Below, in pieces: positions 25,772-33,479 of a stretch of DNA of 34,585 nucleotides. This DNA comes from Caulobacter sp. HMWF025. GTDB taxonomy: Bacteria > Pseudomonadota > Alphaproteobacteria > Caulobacterales > Caulobacteraceae. The notes below the pieces were generated by a model. That model had not been told where the DNA came from. It searched no databases and saw nothing but the letters and a program-made list of their open reading frames with translations. Position 1 is the stretch's first letter. Every line of letters begins with the position of its first letter. The DNA lies in the NCBI RefSeq assembly GCF_003060965.1, contig NZ_QAII01000175.1, forward strand, positions 28,061-62,645, read 5' to 3'. The translations under genes were made by a program, and so were the position numbers.

Positions 25772-25995
25772 GCGGCGACGACAGCCGTATCGGCCACGGC
25801 CGCAGCCGCATAGGCCAGGGCCGCACGGATATCGTCAGGCTCAAGATAGGGATACTCGGCGACGATCTCGGCGCTGGTCATACCGGCCGCCAGCATCTCG
25901 AGCACATCCTGCACCCGCATCCGCAAACCCCGGATGCAAGGACGCCCGCCGGCTTTGCCGGGCTCGATGGTGATGCGGTCGAGCAAAGGGTTCAT
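25768..25995 (-). CDS. Predicted antitoxin, DUF433 family
   Basis: A 75-residue DUF433 protein with its usual winged-helix-like pattern: DRITIEPGKAGGRPCIRGLRMRVQDVLEMLAAGMTSAEIVAEYPYLEPDDIRAAL. GRPCIRGLR and YPYLEPDDIRAAL are the strongest marks. It probably binds and neutralises the DUF5615 protein and represses the pair's promoter. Antitoxin-first order and a four-base overlap with the toxin are standard for such modules. The Ala/Val-rich end (AYAAAAVADTAVVAA) is low in complexity but within range. Confidence 0.88.
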   Translation of the reverse strand: MNPLLDRITIEPGKAGGRPCIRGLRMRVQDVLEMLAAGMTSAEIVAEYPYLEPDDIRAALAYAAAAVADTAVVAA

Positions 25996-26037
25996 GCCAC
26001 GACTATAGCGCCGATCCCTGATGGGGGCCAGTGAAGC

Positions 26038-26364
26038 TCAATCCCCGCCACCGCCACCGCCACCGCCGCCGCCGTCACCACCGCCGGCGTCGCAGCTTCC
26101 GCCGGCGTCTGAGGCGTCACAGTCGGCCGAAGAGGTCGAAGCCCCGCCGTCACTGACCATGCCGCCGTCGCCACTGGTATCCCCGGACGCCTTCTTCTCC
26201 TTGGCCTTCTCCTGGGTCGCGCCCGCCCCCATCATGGCCACGCCCGAGCCTGCGCCGATCGCAACGCCCAGGGCGATGCCCAGCGCCAGATTGTCGAGCG
26301 CCACACCCAGCGCCACCCCGATGGCGATTCCGGCACCCATTCCGATCGGCAAACCCGCTTTCAT
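26038..26364 (-). CDS. Small glycine-zipper membrane protein with Gly-rich Cys tail
   Basis: A 108-residue unrecognised protein in two parts. Residues 1-50 form an Ala/Gly/Ile-rich stretch with regular small-residue spacing (GIAIGVALGVALDNLALGIALGVAIGAGSG), a glycine zipper likely to cross or associate with the membrane as one or two packed helices. Residues 51-108 are Lys/Glu-rich, then Ser/Asp/Gly-rich with two cysteines (ADCDASD, GSCDAGGG), ending in ten glycines and Asp. The tail is encoded by a CCGCCA-type repeat (about 26043-26082 on the plus strand) that may vary in length between strains. No function can be given. It is divergent from trxB. Confidence 0.65.
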   Translation of the reverse strand: MKAGLPIGMGAGIAIGVALGVALDNLALGIALGVAIGAGSGVAMMGAGATQEKAKEKKASGDTSGDGGMVSDGGASTSSADCDASDAGGSCDAGGGDGGGGGGGGGGD

Positions 26365-26421
26365 GATTTCCCCCTGCAGCGACCATCGCGCTCTTCCGGA
26401 ATCGACACTATATCTGCGCCC

Positions 26422-27429
26422 ATGTCCACGACCGCTCCCCGCCAGACCCGCTGCCTGATCATTGGTTCAGGCCCCGCCGGCTATACCGCCGCGATCTATG
26501 CTGCCCGTGCGCTGCTCAAGCCCGTGCTGCTTGCCGGCATCCAGCCCGGTGGCCAGCTGACCATCACGACCGATGTCGAAAACTATCCGGGCTTCGCCGA
26601 CGTCATCCAGGGCCCGTGGCTGATGGACCAGATGCGCGCCCAGGCCGAGCATGTCGGCACCGAGTTCGTCAGCGACATCGTGCTGAGCGCCGACCTGTCG
26701 AAGCGTCCGTTCCACATCAAGTGCGACAGCGGCGAGGAATGGCTGGCCGAGACCCTGATCATCGCCACCGGGGCCCAGGCCAAGTGGCTGGGCCTGGAGA
26801 GCGAAAGCAAGTTCCAGGGCTTCGGCGTCAGCGCCTGCGCCACCTGCGACGGGTTCTTCTATCGCAACAAGGAGGTCGTGGTGGTCGGCGGCGGCAACAC
26901 GGCCGTCGAGGAAGCCCTGTTCCTGACCAGCTTCGCCAGCAAGGTCACCCTGGTGCACCGCAAGGACGAGTTGCGGGCCGAGAAGATCCTGCAGGAGCGC
27001 CTGCTGGCCCATCCCAAGATCGAGATCGCCTGGAACAGTGCCATTGACGAGGTGCTGGGCGATTCCGACCCGATGGGTGTGACCGGCGTCCGCCTCAAGA
27101 ACGTGGTCACCGGCGATCTGAGCGAGCTGAAATGCGACGGCGTGTTTATCGCCATCGGCCATGCGCCCTCGTCCGAGCTGTTCAAGGACCAGCTGGAAAC
27201 CCATGCCGGCGGCTATCTGCTCGTCCAGCCGGGTACGGCCTCGACGGCGATCGAGGGCGTCTATGCGGCCGGCGACGTCACCGACCACGTCTACCGCCAG
27301 GCCGTCACGGCGGCGGGGATGGGCTGCATGGCCGCCCTGGAGGCCGTGCGCTTCCTGGCCGAGCAGGACCACATCCGCGACCGCCACCCGATCAGCCACG
27401 CCGAGGCCGAGAAGATCGGCGTCTGGTAG
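26422..27429 (+). CDS. trxB: Thioredoxin reductase
   Basis: A 335-residue NADPH-dependent flavoenzyme that reduces thioredoxin in the cytoplasm. The FAD motif is IIGSGPAGYTAAIYAARA near residues 11-28. The redox-active disulfide is C139-A-T-C142 in CATCDGFFYRNKEV. The NADPH-binding Rossmann is VVVGGGNTAVEEALFLT, and EGVYAAGDVTD with the following HVYRQAVTAAGMGCMAALEA closes the FAD site. Length and start (ATG 26422) match low-molecular-weight bacterial TrxR. It is divergent from the Gly-rich tail gene, with 57 bases between starts. It stands alone. A hairpin lies between it and the converging PDZ gene. Confidence 0.98.
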   Translation: MSTTAPRQTRCLIIGSGPAGYTAAIYAARALLKPVLLAGIQPGGQLTITTDVENYPGFADVIQGPWLMDQMRAQAEHVGTEFVSDIVLSADLSKRPFHIKCDSGEEWLAETLIIATGAQAKWLGLESESKFQGFGVSACATCDGFFYRNKEVVVVGGGNTAVEEALFLTSFASKVTLVHRKDELRAEKILQERLLAHPKIEIAWNSAIDEVLGDSDPMGVTGVRLKNVVTGDLSELKCDGVFIAIGHAPSSELFKDQLETHAGGYLLVQPGTASTAIEGVYAAGDVTDHVYRQAVTAAGMGCMAALEAVRFLAEQDHIRDRHPISHAEAEKIGVW

Positions 27430-27502
27430 TGACGGCCTGTGTAAAAGACACGCTGCCGGCCAGCTTTTGAGGGCTCCAGTTTACACCCTCTGATCACAAG
27501 CC

Positions 27503-27530
27503 GATCGTGAACCCCTGGCGGTTCACGATC
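27503..27530. terminator. Bidirectional hairpin between trxB and the PDZ gene
   Basis: A perfect 11-bp stem GATCGTGAACC / GGTTCACGATC with a 6-base loop. It overlaps the stop codon (27523-27525) of the leftward PDZ gene. No T-run follows in either direction, so termination would rest on stem strength. Confidence 0.55.
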
Positions 27531-27918
27531 CGGGTGAGCGGACGAAGACAACGTTGAACTGCGCGCCGTCGGCATGCCTGAACGTGACGGACTTCGGAAC
27601 GCCCGGCTCAAATCCCATATGGGCCTTGAGCGCAAAAACGCTGTTGCCCGGCACGATGGTGCTGTCGATCCTGAGCAGCTCATCGCCAGTCACCACACCG
27701 CCGGCCTGGGCCTGGGAGTCCGGGGCGACCTGGGTGACGACGATTTTCGCGACGGTGGTCCGGGTCAGTCCCGACGTTTGGACCTGAACGGAAAAGCCGA
27801 TCTTTTTGGGTCTCTGTTGCGCCTCGGACCGGCTTGCGCAGACAAGCGCCAGCACGGCGAGTCCCAGGGCGGCAAGCCGGTAGGGCGGACGAGGCTTGTC
27901 GCGGGTAGCGGCCGTCAT
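27523..27918 (-). CDS. Exported single-PDZ-domain protein
   Basis: A 131-residue protein with an N-terminal signal (RLAALGLAVLALVCASRSEAQ) followed by one PDZ-like domain. The domain includes AKIVVTQVAPDSQAQAGGVVTGDELLRIDSTIVPG and KSVTFRHADGAQFNVVFVR. It has no protease domain, so it may be a periplasmic binding or inhibitory partner for a protease or secretion protein. The ATG at 27918 is chosen over an upstream ATG at 27966 because the former gives a proper signal peptide and has AGGGAA about 12 bases before it. A short region (27919-28062) upstream has a paired ATGCAT palindrome. Function is not known. Confidence 0.8.
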   Translation of the reverse strand: MTAATRDKPRPPYRLAALGLAVLALVCASRSEAQQRPKKIGFSVQVQTSGLTRTTVAKIVVTQVAPDSQAQAGGVVTGDELLRIDSTIVPGNSVFALKAHMGFEPGVPKSVTFRHADGAQFNVVFVRSPGS

Positions 27919-28062
27919 GAGATGGAGTTCCCTATTGGAGATCTGTCGAGCCCTTCTAGACGGCACCGAAGGGTGATCCCATTGCCGCTTTCGGCTTGAG
28001 AGATATGCATAAATGCATGAGTGTAGGCGCCAATTGCGACACTTTCGACAGGATATGCGGCG

Positions 28063-29256
28063 CTAGGATCTCGGCCTTGCGGGTCCCGCTGCCGGCGGAT
28101 CGGCCAGTTCCCGGGCCAGGCCTTCCAGAGACTGGTTGATCCTGTCGACCTCGTCCGGGGTCGGGATGCGCCGCCCTGCCACGACACCCTGAAAGCGAAG
28201 CCGCTCGCCGCCCGGAGCCGAGGCGTCCGGAACCATGACCAGCCGGGCCTGGGGTGCCAGGGCGGGTGATCCGACTCCGGCCGCCTCGGCCCGGGCCAGG
28301 GCGGCACTGTCCAGGGCGGGGCGGAGTGGCAGGCTAACGGCCTGGTTTTCGCTCGGCGGGGCCCCTCCGAGAATTCGGGCATCGGCCGCCAGCAGGATGT
28401 CCGGCGTCACGTCCTCGCCGCCGCGATAGCGCCCCCTGAAGGCCGCCAGGGTCCCCGAGGGGCCCGTCCAGCGATAGAAGATGTGCTGGCCGATCTGGGT
28501 GAGCTTCACCAGGGTCGGAGCCCAGTACGGCGCGACATAATTGGCATGATAGTGGGTCGCCACCCCCACATCCTTCATGACGAAGCCATTCAGGGCCCGG
28601 CGGGCGACCGACTCGGCGCGGGTCCACAGGCTCGGGTTGGGCTCGCGCGCCAGCGATCCGTCGCAGGTAAAGCTGAACTGGCAGCCCGTGGACCGGGCCG
28701 CGCCTTCATAGACGACCCCGCAGATCGACTTGGGATAGCCCGCATGGCGCAGCCGGTTGAGAATGGTCTGGGCCACGGCCTCCTGGCCAGCCAGGGGTTC
28801 GAAACCGGCTTCGTAATAGACAGCCTCGGTCAGGCAGCGCAGCGCCTTGGTCCTATCCGCGGCAGAAGCCTTCAGGACAAAGGGGGGGGCCGGATCGACC
28901 GGGAGCGGGGCCGATCCCCGCAGGGCGTTGATCAGGCGGGCGGAGTCGAAGTCCGGAACTGCCGCGCTGAAGTGCGGGATATTGGCCAGATCCAGCCGCT
29001 CCCAGCCGCGTACCCGTCCCCAATAGTCAGTGTGGGGCCGCGGATCGTGCCGGCGGGCCAGGCTCAGCATCGCCCCGTCCATGTCCGAGGCGTAGCGCGC
29101 CAGATGAGCGTCGGAAAATCCCCGGGTCGGGGAAGCGGCGCGCCCGTCCTGGCCCGTGCCGCCGGGTCTGTAGAAGACCGCGCATGCAGAAAGACCGCCG
29201 AGGATGCTCAGACCCACGGCGGCCCCGATCAGGACCCACGGTGCTCTGGCACCCAA
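28063..29256 (-). CDS. Cell wall hydrolase, SleB-like (Hydrolase_2)
   Basis: A 397-residue envelope protein with a SleB-type peptidoglycan hydrolase domain (PF07486 type). The N-terminal LIGAAVGLSILGGLSACAVFY is a membrane anchor or lipoprotein signal with lipobox LSAC (Cys25). The catalytic domain is at about residues 135-245. EAVYYEAGFEPLAGQEAVAQTILNRL contains the expected catalytic glutamate (Glu144 or Glu149). YPKSICGVVYEG, GCQFSFTCDGS and VGVATHYHANYVAPYW follow in the family's order. The rest is a Pro/Ala-rich C-terminal extension with a GGERLRFQGVVAGRRIPTP segment. Probably trims muramyl glycan in the periplasm. It stands 17 bases from the Dps gene, same strand. Confidence 0.9.
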   Translation of the reverse strand: MGARAPWVLIGAAVGLSILGGLSACAVFYRPGGTGQDGRAASPTRGFSDAHLARYASDMDGAMLSLARRHDPRPHTDYWGRVRGWERLDLANIPHFSAAVPDFDSARLINALRGSAPLPVDPAPPFVLKASAADRTKALRCLTEAVYYEAGFEPLAGQEAVAQTILNRLRHAGYPKSICGVVYEGAARSTGCQFSFTCDGSLAREPNPSLWTRAESVARRALNGFVMKDVGVATHYHANYVAPYWAPTLVKLTQIGQHIFYRWTGPSGTLAAFRGRYRGGEDVTPDILLAADARILGGAPPSENQAVSLPLRPALDSAALARAEAAGVGSPALAPQARLVMVPDASAPGGERLRFQGVVAGRRIPTPDEVDRINQSLEGLARELADPPAAGPARPRS

Positions 29257-29273
29257 ATTCGCCCCCCAGGCCC

Positions 29274-29753
29274 CTACTTCACGCCAAGGGTGGCCCGGAT
29301 CATCCAGGCATGCTTCTCGTGCGCCTGCAGGCGTTGGGTCAGCAGATCGGCGGTCGCTTCGTCTCCGGCCTCATCCGCCGCCGGGAACGCCGACCGAAGC
29401 GTGGCGATCACGGTCTCGTTGTCGGCCTTCAGCTCCTGGAACATGGCTTCCCAGTCCTGCTCGGGGTCACCGTCCTTGATGCTCGAGAGATTGCCGAATG
29501 CGCCGTAGCCCTGGGGTGCAAGCTCGCCGAGGGCGCGAATGCGCTCGGCAATGGTGTCCAGTGCGGCCCACTCCTCGGTATACTGCCCCTCGAGCAAAAC
29601 GTGCAGCGACTGGAAATTGGGCCCACGGACGTTCCAGTGATAACCGTGCGTTTTCAAATAGAGCGCATAGCTGTCAGCCAGCACCTTGTTCAGCCCGGTG
29701 GCGATCTCGCTGCGCTGTTTGGCGGTCAAACCGGTGTTCGGCATCGCGGCCAT
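29274..29753 (-). CDS. dps: Dps-family ferritin-like protein
   Basis: A 159-residue starvation-protection protein that assembles as a dodecamer and oxidises and stores iron. The inter-subunit ferroxidase ligands known from E. coli Dps can all be placed: His39 and His51 in HWNVRGPNFQSLH, Glu55, Asp66 and Glu70 in LDTIAERI. The N-terminus is short, so strong DNA binding through a Lys-rich tail is unlikely. The ATG at 29753 has a GGGAG ribosome site 7 bases away. An ATG at 29744 is an alternative. It is followed by the SleB-like gene and is divergent from the hybrid kinase. Confidence 0.95.
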   Translation of the reverse strand: MAAMPNTGLTAKQRSEIATGLNKVLADSYALYLKTHGYHWNVRGPNFQSLHVLLEGQYTEEWAALDTIAERIRALGELAPQGYGAFGNLSSIKDGDPEQDWEAMFQELKADNETVIATLRSAFPAADEAGDEATADLLTQRLQAHEKHAWMIRATLGVK

Positions 29754-29829
29754 CTTAATCTCCCGTGTTGCGTGTCCTAGGTAAGCTCGTCCATGCTCAT
29801 GACAAGCCTTGTTTGGCCTGGGAGCGACA

Positions 29830-32244
29830 ATGGCGCCGCAAGACGCTTCAAGGCGGAACGCACCATCCCGGAACGGAATGTCCCGGGACAGGCGTGCCCA
29901 TGGTCGGGTTCACGGACTGATAAGCGCGTGGCTTATCCCGGCGGTTCCACCACCGGCCTGGCGTTGTGCGCTCGCCGCCGTCGCCGCCGTCGCCGTCGCC
30001 GTCCTGATGCGGATGGCCTTTCTGGGCCTGAGCGGCGGAACCGGCGCGACCCAGTCCTTCTTCCCGGCCCTGATCGTGGTGACCCTCTATGCCGGTTGGC
30101 GGTGGGGGCTGGTGCCCCTGGTCAGCGGGCTGCTGTTCGGCTGGTGGCTCTGGGGCGGGCGCGACAACCAGCCTTTGTCGGAGCAGCATATCGCGGCCCT
30201 GGTGATCTTCACGATCTCGGCTTCGGTGACGGCCCTTGTCGCTGAAGGCCTGCGCAGCGCGGTCCAGAGCCTGGCCAGGGCCCGCGTCGAGCAGGAAAAC
30301 ACCGAGATGCGCCTTCAGGTCACCCAGACCGCCGCAGGGGTCGGCCCCTGGGACTGGGACATCTCTACCGACACGCTCTACCTGTCCCCCGCCGCACGGG
30401 AGAACCTGGGACTTCCGCTTGACGAAGTGATCGACTGGGAAAAGCTCGAAAGCCACGTCCATCCGGACGATCGCGAGCAGGTGCGCCAGCGTATCCGCTC
30501 GTCGGTGCGAAACGGGGCGACCTACGAGATCGAGTACAGGCTGGCGGACCTCAGCCAGGGCGAGCGCTGGATCCACGGCCGTGGCCAGGTGCATCGCGAC
30601 GAGACCGGCCGCGCCATTCGCATGATGGGCCTGAACTTCGACGTCACCAACCGGCGACGCGATGAAGAGCGCCTGCGCGAGAGTGAGGCCCGTTTCCGCA
30701 GCCTCGCCGACAGCGCCCCGGCCCTGATGTGGGTCTCCGAGACCAGCGGACAGCGCGCCTTCGTCAACAAGGCCTATGCCGACTATGCCGGCGTTACATA
30801 TGACGAGGCCCTGACCCTGGACTGGAGGACGCGGCTGGACCCGGAAGACCTCCCTGTCATCCTGAAGGGCCAGATTTCCGGAGAAGCCTCGCGTCGCCCT
30901 TTCTCGCTGGAGGGACGCTACCGGCGCGCCGACGGCGAAATGCGCTGGCTGAAGTCGTTCTCCCAGCCCAGATTCGCACCCGGCGGTGCCTTTGACGGCT
31001 TTGTCGGCATCGCGTTCGATATCACCGACGCCAAGCAGGCCGAGGCCGATCTGGCGCATCTGAACGAGCTTCTGGCCGACCGCGTCCAGGCCGCGCTGGC
31101 CGAACGCGATGCGGCCCAGGCCGCCCTGTTCCAGTCCCAGAAGCTGGAGGCCATCGGTCAGCTGACCGGCGGTGTTGCGCACGACTTCAACAACCTGCTG
31201 ACCGTTATCATCGGAGCCCTCGATGTGGTCGAGCGTCACCCCGATGATGCCCGCCGGCGGGAGCGGATGCTGACCGCGGCCGTATCGGCGGCCCGGCGCG
31301 GCGAGAAGCTGACCCAGCATCTCCTGGCCTTCGCCCGCCGTCAGCCGCTGCGGCCCGAGGTGCGGGCCATTGACCGGATGATCGCCGAGAGCGAAGGCCT
31401 TCTCCGACGGGCGCTGGGCGATGCCTACGGCTTCCGGCTCCAGTTGGGCAGTGGACTGCGCTGCGCCCTGGTTGATACCGGCCAGTTCGAGGCCGCGCTT
31501 CTGAACCTGGTCGTCAACGCTCGCGATGCGACACCCTCCGGTGGCCAGGTCACGATCGAGACCCGTCCCGTCCACCTCGACGAGGCCCGGGGCGAGCTTG
31601 CCGCCGGCCATTATCTGAGGATTGCCGTATCCGACACCGGCGCCGGCATGTCGGCGGAAACCGCAGCCCGGGCTGTCGAGCCCTTCTTCACGACCAAGCC
31701 GGCCGGCGAGGGCACGGGGCTTGGCCTGTCGCAGGTCTATGGCTTCACACGGCAAAGCGGCGGCGCGCTGGAAATCGAAAGTCAAACCCCGGGAGGGACG
31801 TCGGTCATCCTGTGGCTGCCGATCGCCGGGACGCTGACAGCGACGGACGACGGCCCGCAGAGCGACCCCGTGGCCGAGCAGTCGCCGTCGCGTATCCTTC
31901 TGGTCGAGGATGATCCGGAAGTGGGCGAACTGGTCGAAGCCATGCTCCATGACCTGGGCCACACGGTCATTCGGGCGGGCGGGGTGGCCGAAGCGCTGGA
32001 CCGTCTCGACCAGGACGCCGACATCCAGCTCGTCCTCAGCGACGTGATCATGCCGGGCGGCAAGAGCGGGGTTGATCTGGCCGAATACCTGGCCCTGACC
32101 CGTCCAGACCTGCCGGTCGTCCTATGCTCGGGCTATACCGGCGGCGATCAGGGACGAGCCCATGCCGGACATTGGCCGTTCCTGAGCAAGCCCTTCTCGC
32201 TGGATCGCCTGGCCAGGGCGCTGGTCGACGCACGGGGGGCGTGA
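29830..32244 (+). CDS. Hybrid sensor histidine kinase with receiver domain
   Basis: An 804-residue membrane hybrid kinase. The N-terminal part has three to four hydrophobic helices (about 45-130) like the DUF4118 module of KdpD-type sensors (AFLGLSGGTGATQSFFPALI, YAGWRWGLVPLVSGLLFGWWL). Two PAS domains follow (about 145-265 and 275-400). The HisKA box EAIGQLTGGVAHDFNNLL has phosphoacceptor His451. The HATPase has N, G1 and G2 boxes (NLVVNARDA, DTGAGM, GEGTGLGLSQV). A C-terminal receiver begins RILLVEDDPEVGELVE, with Asp738 in LSDVIMPGG and the Lys of SKPFSLDRL. Start at ATG 29830 with GGGAG six bases upstream. A TTG at 29809 is the alternative. A separate output regulator must exist elsewhere. 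Confidence 0.93.
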   Translation: MAPQDASRRNAPSRNGMSRDRRAHGRVHGLISAWLIPAVPPPAWRCALAAVAAVAVAVLMRMAFLGLSGGTGATQSFFPALIVVTLYAGWRWGLVPLVSGLLFGWWLWGGRDNQPLSEQHIAALVIFTISASVTALVAEGLRSAVQSLARARVEQENTEMRLQVTQTAAGVGPWDWDISTDTLYLSPAARENLGLPLDEVIDWEKLESHVHPDDREQVRQRIRSSVRNGATYEIEYRLADLSQGERWIHGRGQVHRDETGRAIRMMGLNFDVTNRRRDEERLRESEARFRSLADSAPALMWVSETSGQRAFVNKAYADYAGVTYDEALTLDWRTRLDPEDLPVILKGQISGEASRRPFSLEGRYRRADGEMRWLKSFSQPRFAPGGAFDGFVGIAFDITDAKQAEADLAHLNELLADRVQAALAERDAAQAALFQSQKLEAIGQLTGGVAHDFNNLLTVIIGALDVVERHPDDARRRERMLTAAVSAARRGEKLTQHLLAFARRQPLRPEVRAIDRMIAESEGLLRRALGDAYGFRLQLGSGLRCALVDTGQFEAALLNLVVNARDATPSGGQVTIETRPVHLDEARGELAAGHYLRIAVSDTGAGMSAETAARAVEPFFTTKPAGEGTGLGLSQVYGFTRQSGGALEIESQTPGGTSVILWLPIAGTLTATDDGPQSDPVAEQSPSRILLVEDDPEVGELVEAMLHDLGHTVIRAGGVAEALDRLDQDADIQLVLSDVIMPGGKSGVDLAEYLALTRPDLPVVLCSGYTGGDQGRAHAGHWPFLSKPFSLDRLARALVDARGA

Positions 32245-32293
32245 GGCGGCGCTTAACCTGAACAGGGCACCGCTCCCGGTCCCCACCTCAGTC

Positions 32294-32329
32294 GTCCCCT
32301 CCGCCACGGGATCGCGTGACAGAGGGGAC
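32294..32329. terminator. Hairpin between the hybrid kinase and the hydrolase gene
   Basis: GTCCCCTC (32294-32301) pairs with GAGGGGAC (32322-32329). An inner CACG/CGTG pair shortens the loop. It lies between two convergent genes and could end both messages. Confidence 0.45.
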
Positions 32330-32339
32330 GGTCCAGAGC

Positions 32340-33203
32340 CTAGACCAACACCCGCCCATAGAGCGCCAGCAGTTCCGCCCAGGCCTTCTCGGCCGCCGGC
32401 AGGTTGAACACCTGACCGCCAGGCACCGTCCAGCCGTGTGCGGCCCCGGCATAGACTTCCAGCTTGCTGGGACGCCCAGCCGCATCGAGGGCGGCCTTCA
32501 GCTTGTCCTTGTCGGCCGGGTCGCGCTGGTCGTCGTTTTCGGCGACGCAGATCAGGTACTCGGCCCTGGTCTTCGGCAGCAGCAGGTGCGGGCTGGTGGG
32601 GGCGTCGATGACCATGCCGCCGCCGTGGAAGCTGGCGACCGCGGCGATGCGGTCGGGCACGGCCGCAGCGGTGCGGACCGACAGCGGGCCGCCCATGCAA
32701 TAGCCCTGCACGCCGGCCTTCTTCTTGCGGTTGGTCTGGGGCTGGGCGTCGAGGAAGGCCAGATAGGCCACGGCGTCCCGGTCAGTGCCCTCGGGCGTGA
32801 CCGTGGCGCGCAGCGGCATGATCTTGGCGCGATCCTCGGGGTTGGCGAAGTTGAACGCCCCGTCGATCACCGGCGCCTTCCTGGCCCGATAGTAGAGGTT
32901 GGGCACCAGCACCACATAGCCGGACGAGGCCAGGCGGCGGCCCATCTCGCGGAAGGCCGGACGCAGGCTCATCACGTCAGGCCACAGCAGCACGGCGGGC
33001 CAGGAACCCTTGCCTTCGGGATAGTAGAGCGCCGCATCGGCTACGCCGTCAGCGGTCTTGATCTCGACGTCCTTCTCGACCACCGGCGCGCCGGCCCGGG
33101 CTGCGGTGGCGATGCCGACGCCGGCCACGGCCATCAGACCAAAGGCACGGCGCGAAAGGGTGGGGTCCACCACCAGACCGGGGTGGATGTCGTCGTCACA
33201 CAT
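32340..33203 (-). CDS. Dienelactone hydrolase family protein, Tat-exported
   Basis: A 287-residue alpha/beta hydrolase of the dienelactone hydrolase family with a twin-arginine signal: SRRAFGL at residues 17-23, followed by [14 protein letters not shown]. The catalytic triad is Cys169 (in QGYCMGGP), an Asp in AENDDQRDP (near 224-225) and His256 in AGAAHGWTV. The exported location is unusual for classical intradiol-pathway hydrolases, and substrates may be periplasmic lactones or esters. The first 15 residues before the Arg pair are polar ([10 protein letters not shown]). The ATG at 33203 lies divergent from nadA. Nothing in the neighbourhood suggests an aromatic pathway. Confidence 0.88.
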   Translation of the reverse strand: MCDDDIHPGLVVDPTLSRRAFGLMAVAGVGIATAARAGAPVVEKDVEIKTADGVADAALYYPEGKGSWPAVLLWPDVMSLRPAFREMGRRLASSGYVVLVPNLYYRARKAPVIDGAFNFANPEDRAKIMPLRATVTPEGTDRDAVAYLAFLDAQPQTNRKKKAGVQGYCMGGPLSVRTAAAVPDRIAAVASFHGGGMVIDAPTSPHLLLPKTRAEYLICVAENDDQRDPADKDKLKAALDAAGRPSKLEVYAGAAHGWTVPGGQVFNLPAAEKAWAELLALYGRVLV

Positions 33204-33336
33204 GACAGGCTCTCTGTTTCAATGCGTCGGGCCAGCCGCCCGAAAGGTGGCCGGACTGTTGCCGCGATTTCGGCAGAAGGGAAGACCTTCCGGGCACCCA
33301 CGGGGCAGGTCAAACGGCGTGCCTGCAACATCCCCT

Positions 33337-33364
33337 TTGCAATCGCATCACAACGGTCTATATG
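33337..33364 (+). promoter_or_regulatory. Candidate nadA promoter
   Basis: TTGCAA (33337-33342) and TATATG (33359-33364) are separated by 16 bases. Transcription would start near 33371, directly before the first operator palindrome, giving a leader of about 109 bases. Confidence 0.45.
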
Positions 33365-33373
33365 TCTTTCAGG

Positions 33374-33398
33374 ACTTATGCTCAATTTCAGCATAAGT
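33374..33398 (+). promoter_or_regulatory. Operator 1 of nadA (palindrome)
   Basis: A perfect 9-base dyad, ACTTATGCT and AGCATAAGT, with 7 bases between (CAATTTC), placed just after the expected start of transcription. It shares TTATGCTCA-type half-sites with operator 2. It may be bound by NadQ, the NAD-biosynthesis repressor of alphaproteobacteria; that assignment is from memory. Confidence 0.6.
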
Positions 33399-33449
33399 AG
33401 GACGTCGGGAACGATCACCACCGCCCCGGCGTTTTTTGAGGCCCTACAA

Positions 33450-33466
33450 ATGCTCACATTGAGCAT
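33450..33466 (+). promoter_or_regulatory. Operator 2 of nadA (palindrome at the start region)
   Basis: ATGCTCA-CAT-TGAGCAT, a 17-base dyad with its centre 72 bases from operator 1. It lies 14 bases ahead of the nadA start and next to the ribosome site. Spacing of about seven helical turns would let two repressor dimers bind on the same face of the DNA. Confidence 0.6.
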
Positions 33467-33479
33467 AAGCGAGGTTCAG

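Noticed and set aside
26043..26105. CCGCCA-type short tandem repeat as a possible CRISPR or structural repeat
   Set aside because: Units are only three to six bases without spacers. It encodes the Gly-rich tail of a small protein.
29848..31962. 704-codon open frame on the minus strand
   Set aside because: Antisense to the hybrid kinase.
32316..33479. 388-codon upstream extension in frame with nadA
   Set aside because: It runs antisense through the dienelactone hydrolase gene and through both operators. NadA homology begins only after 33480.
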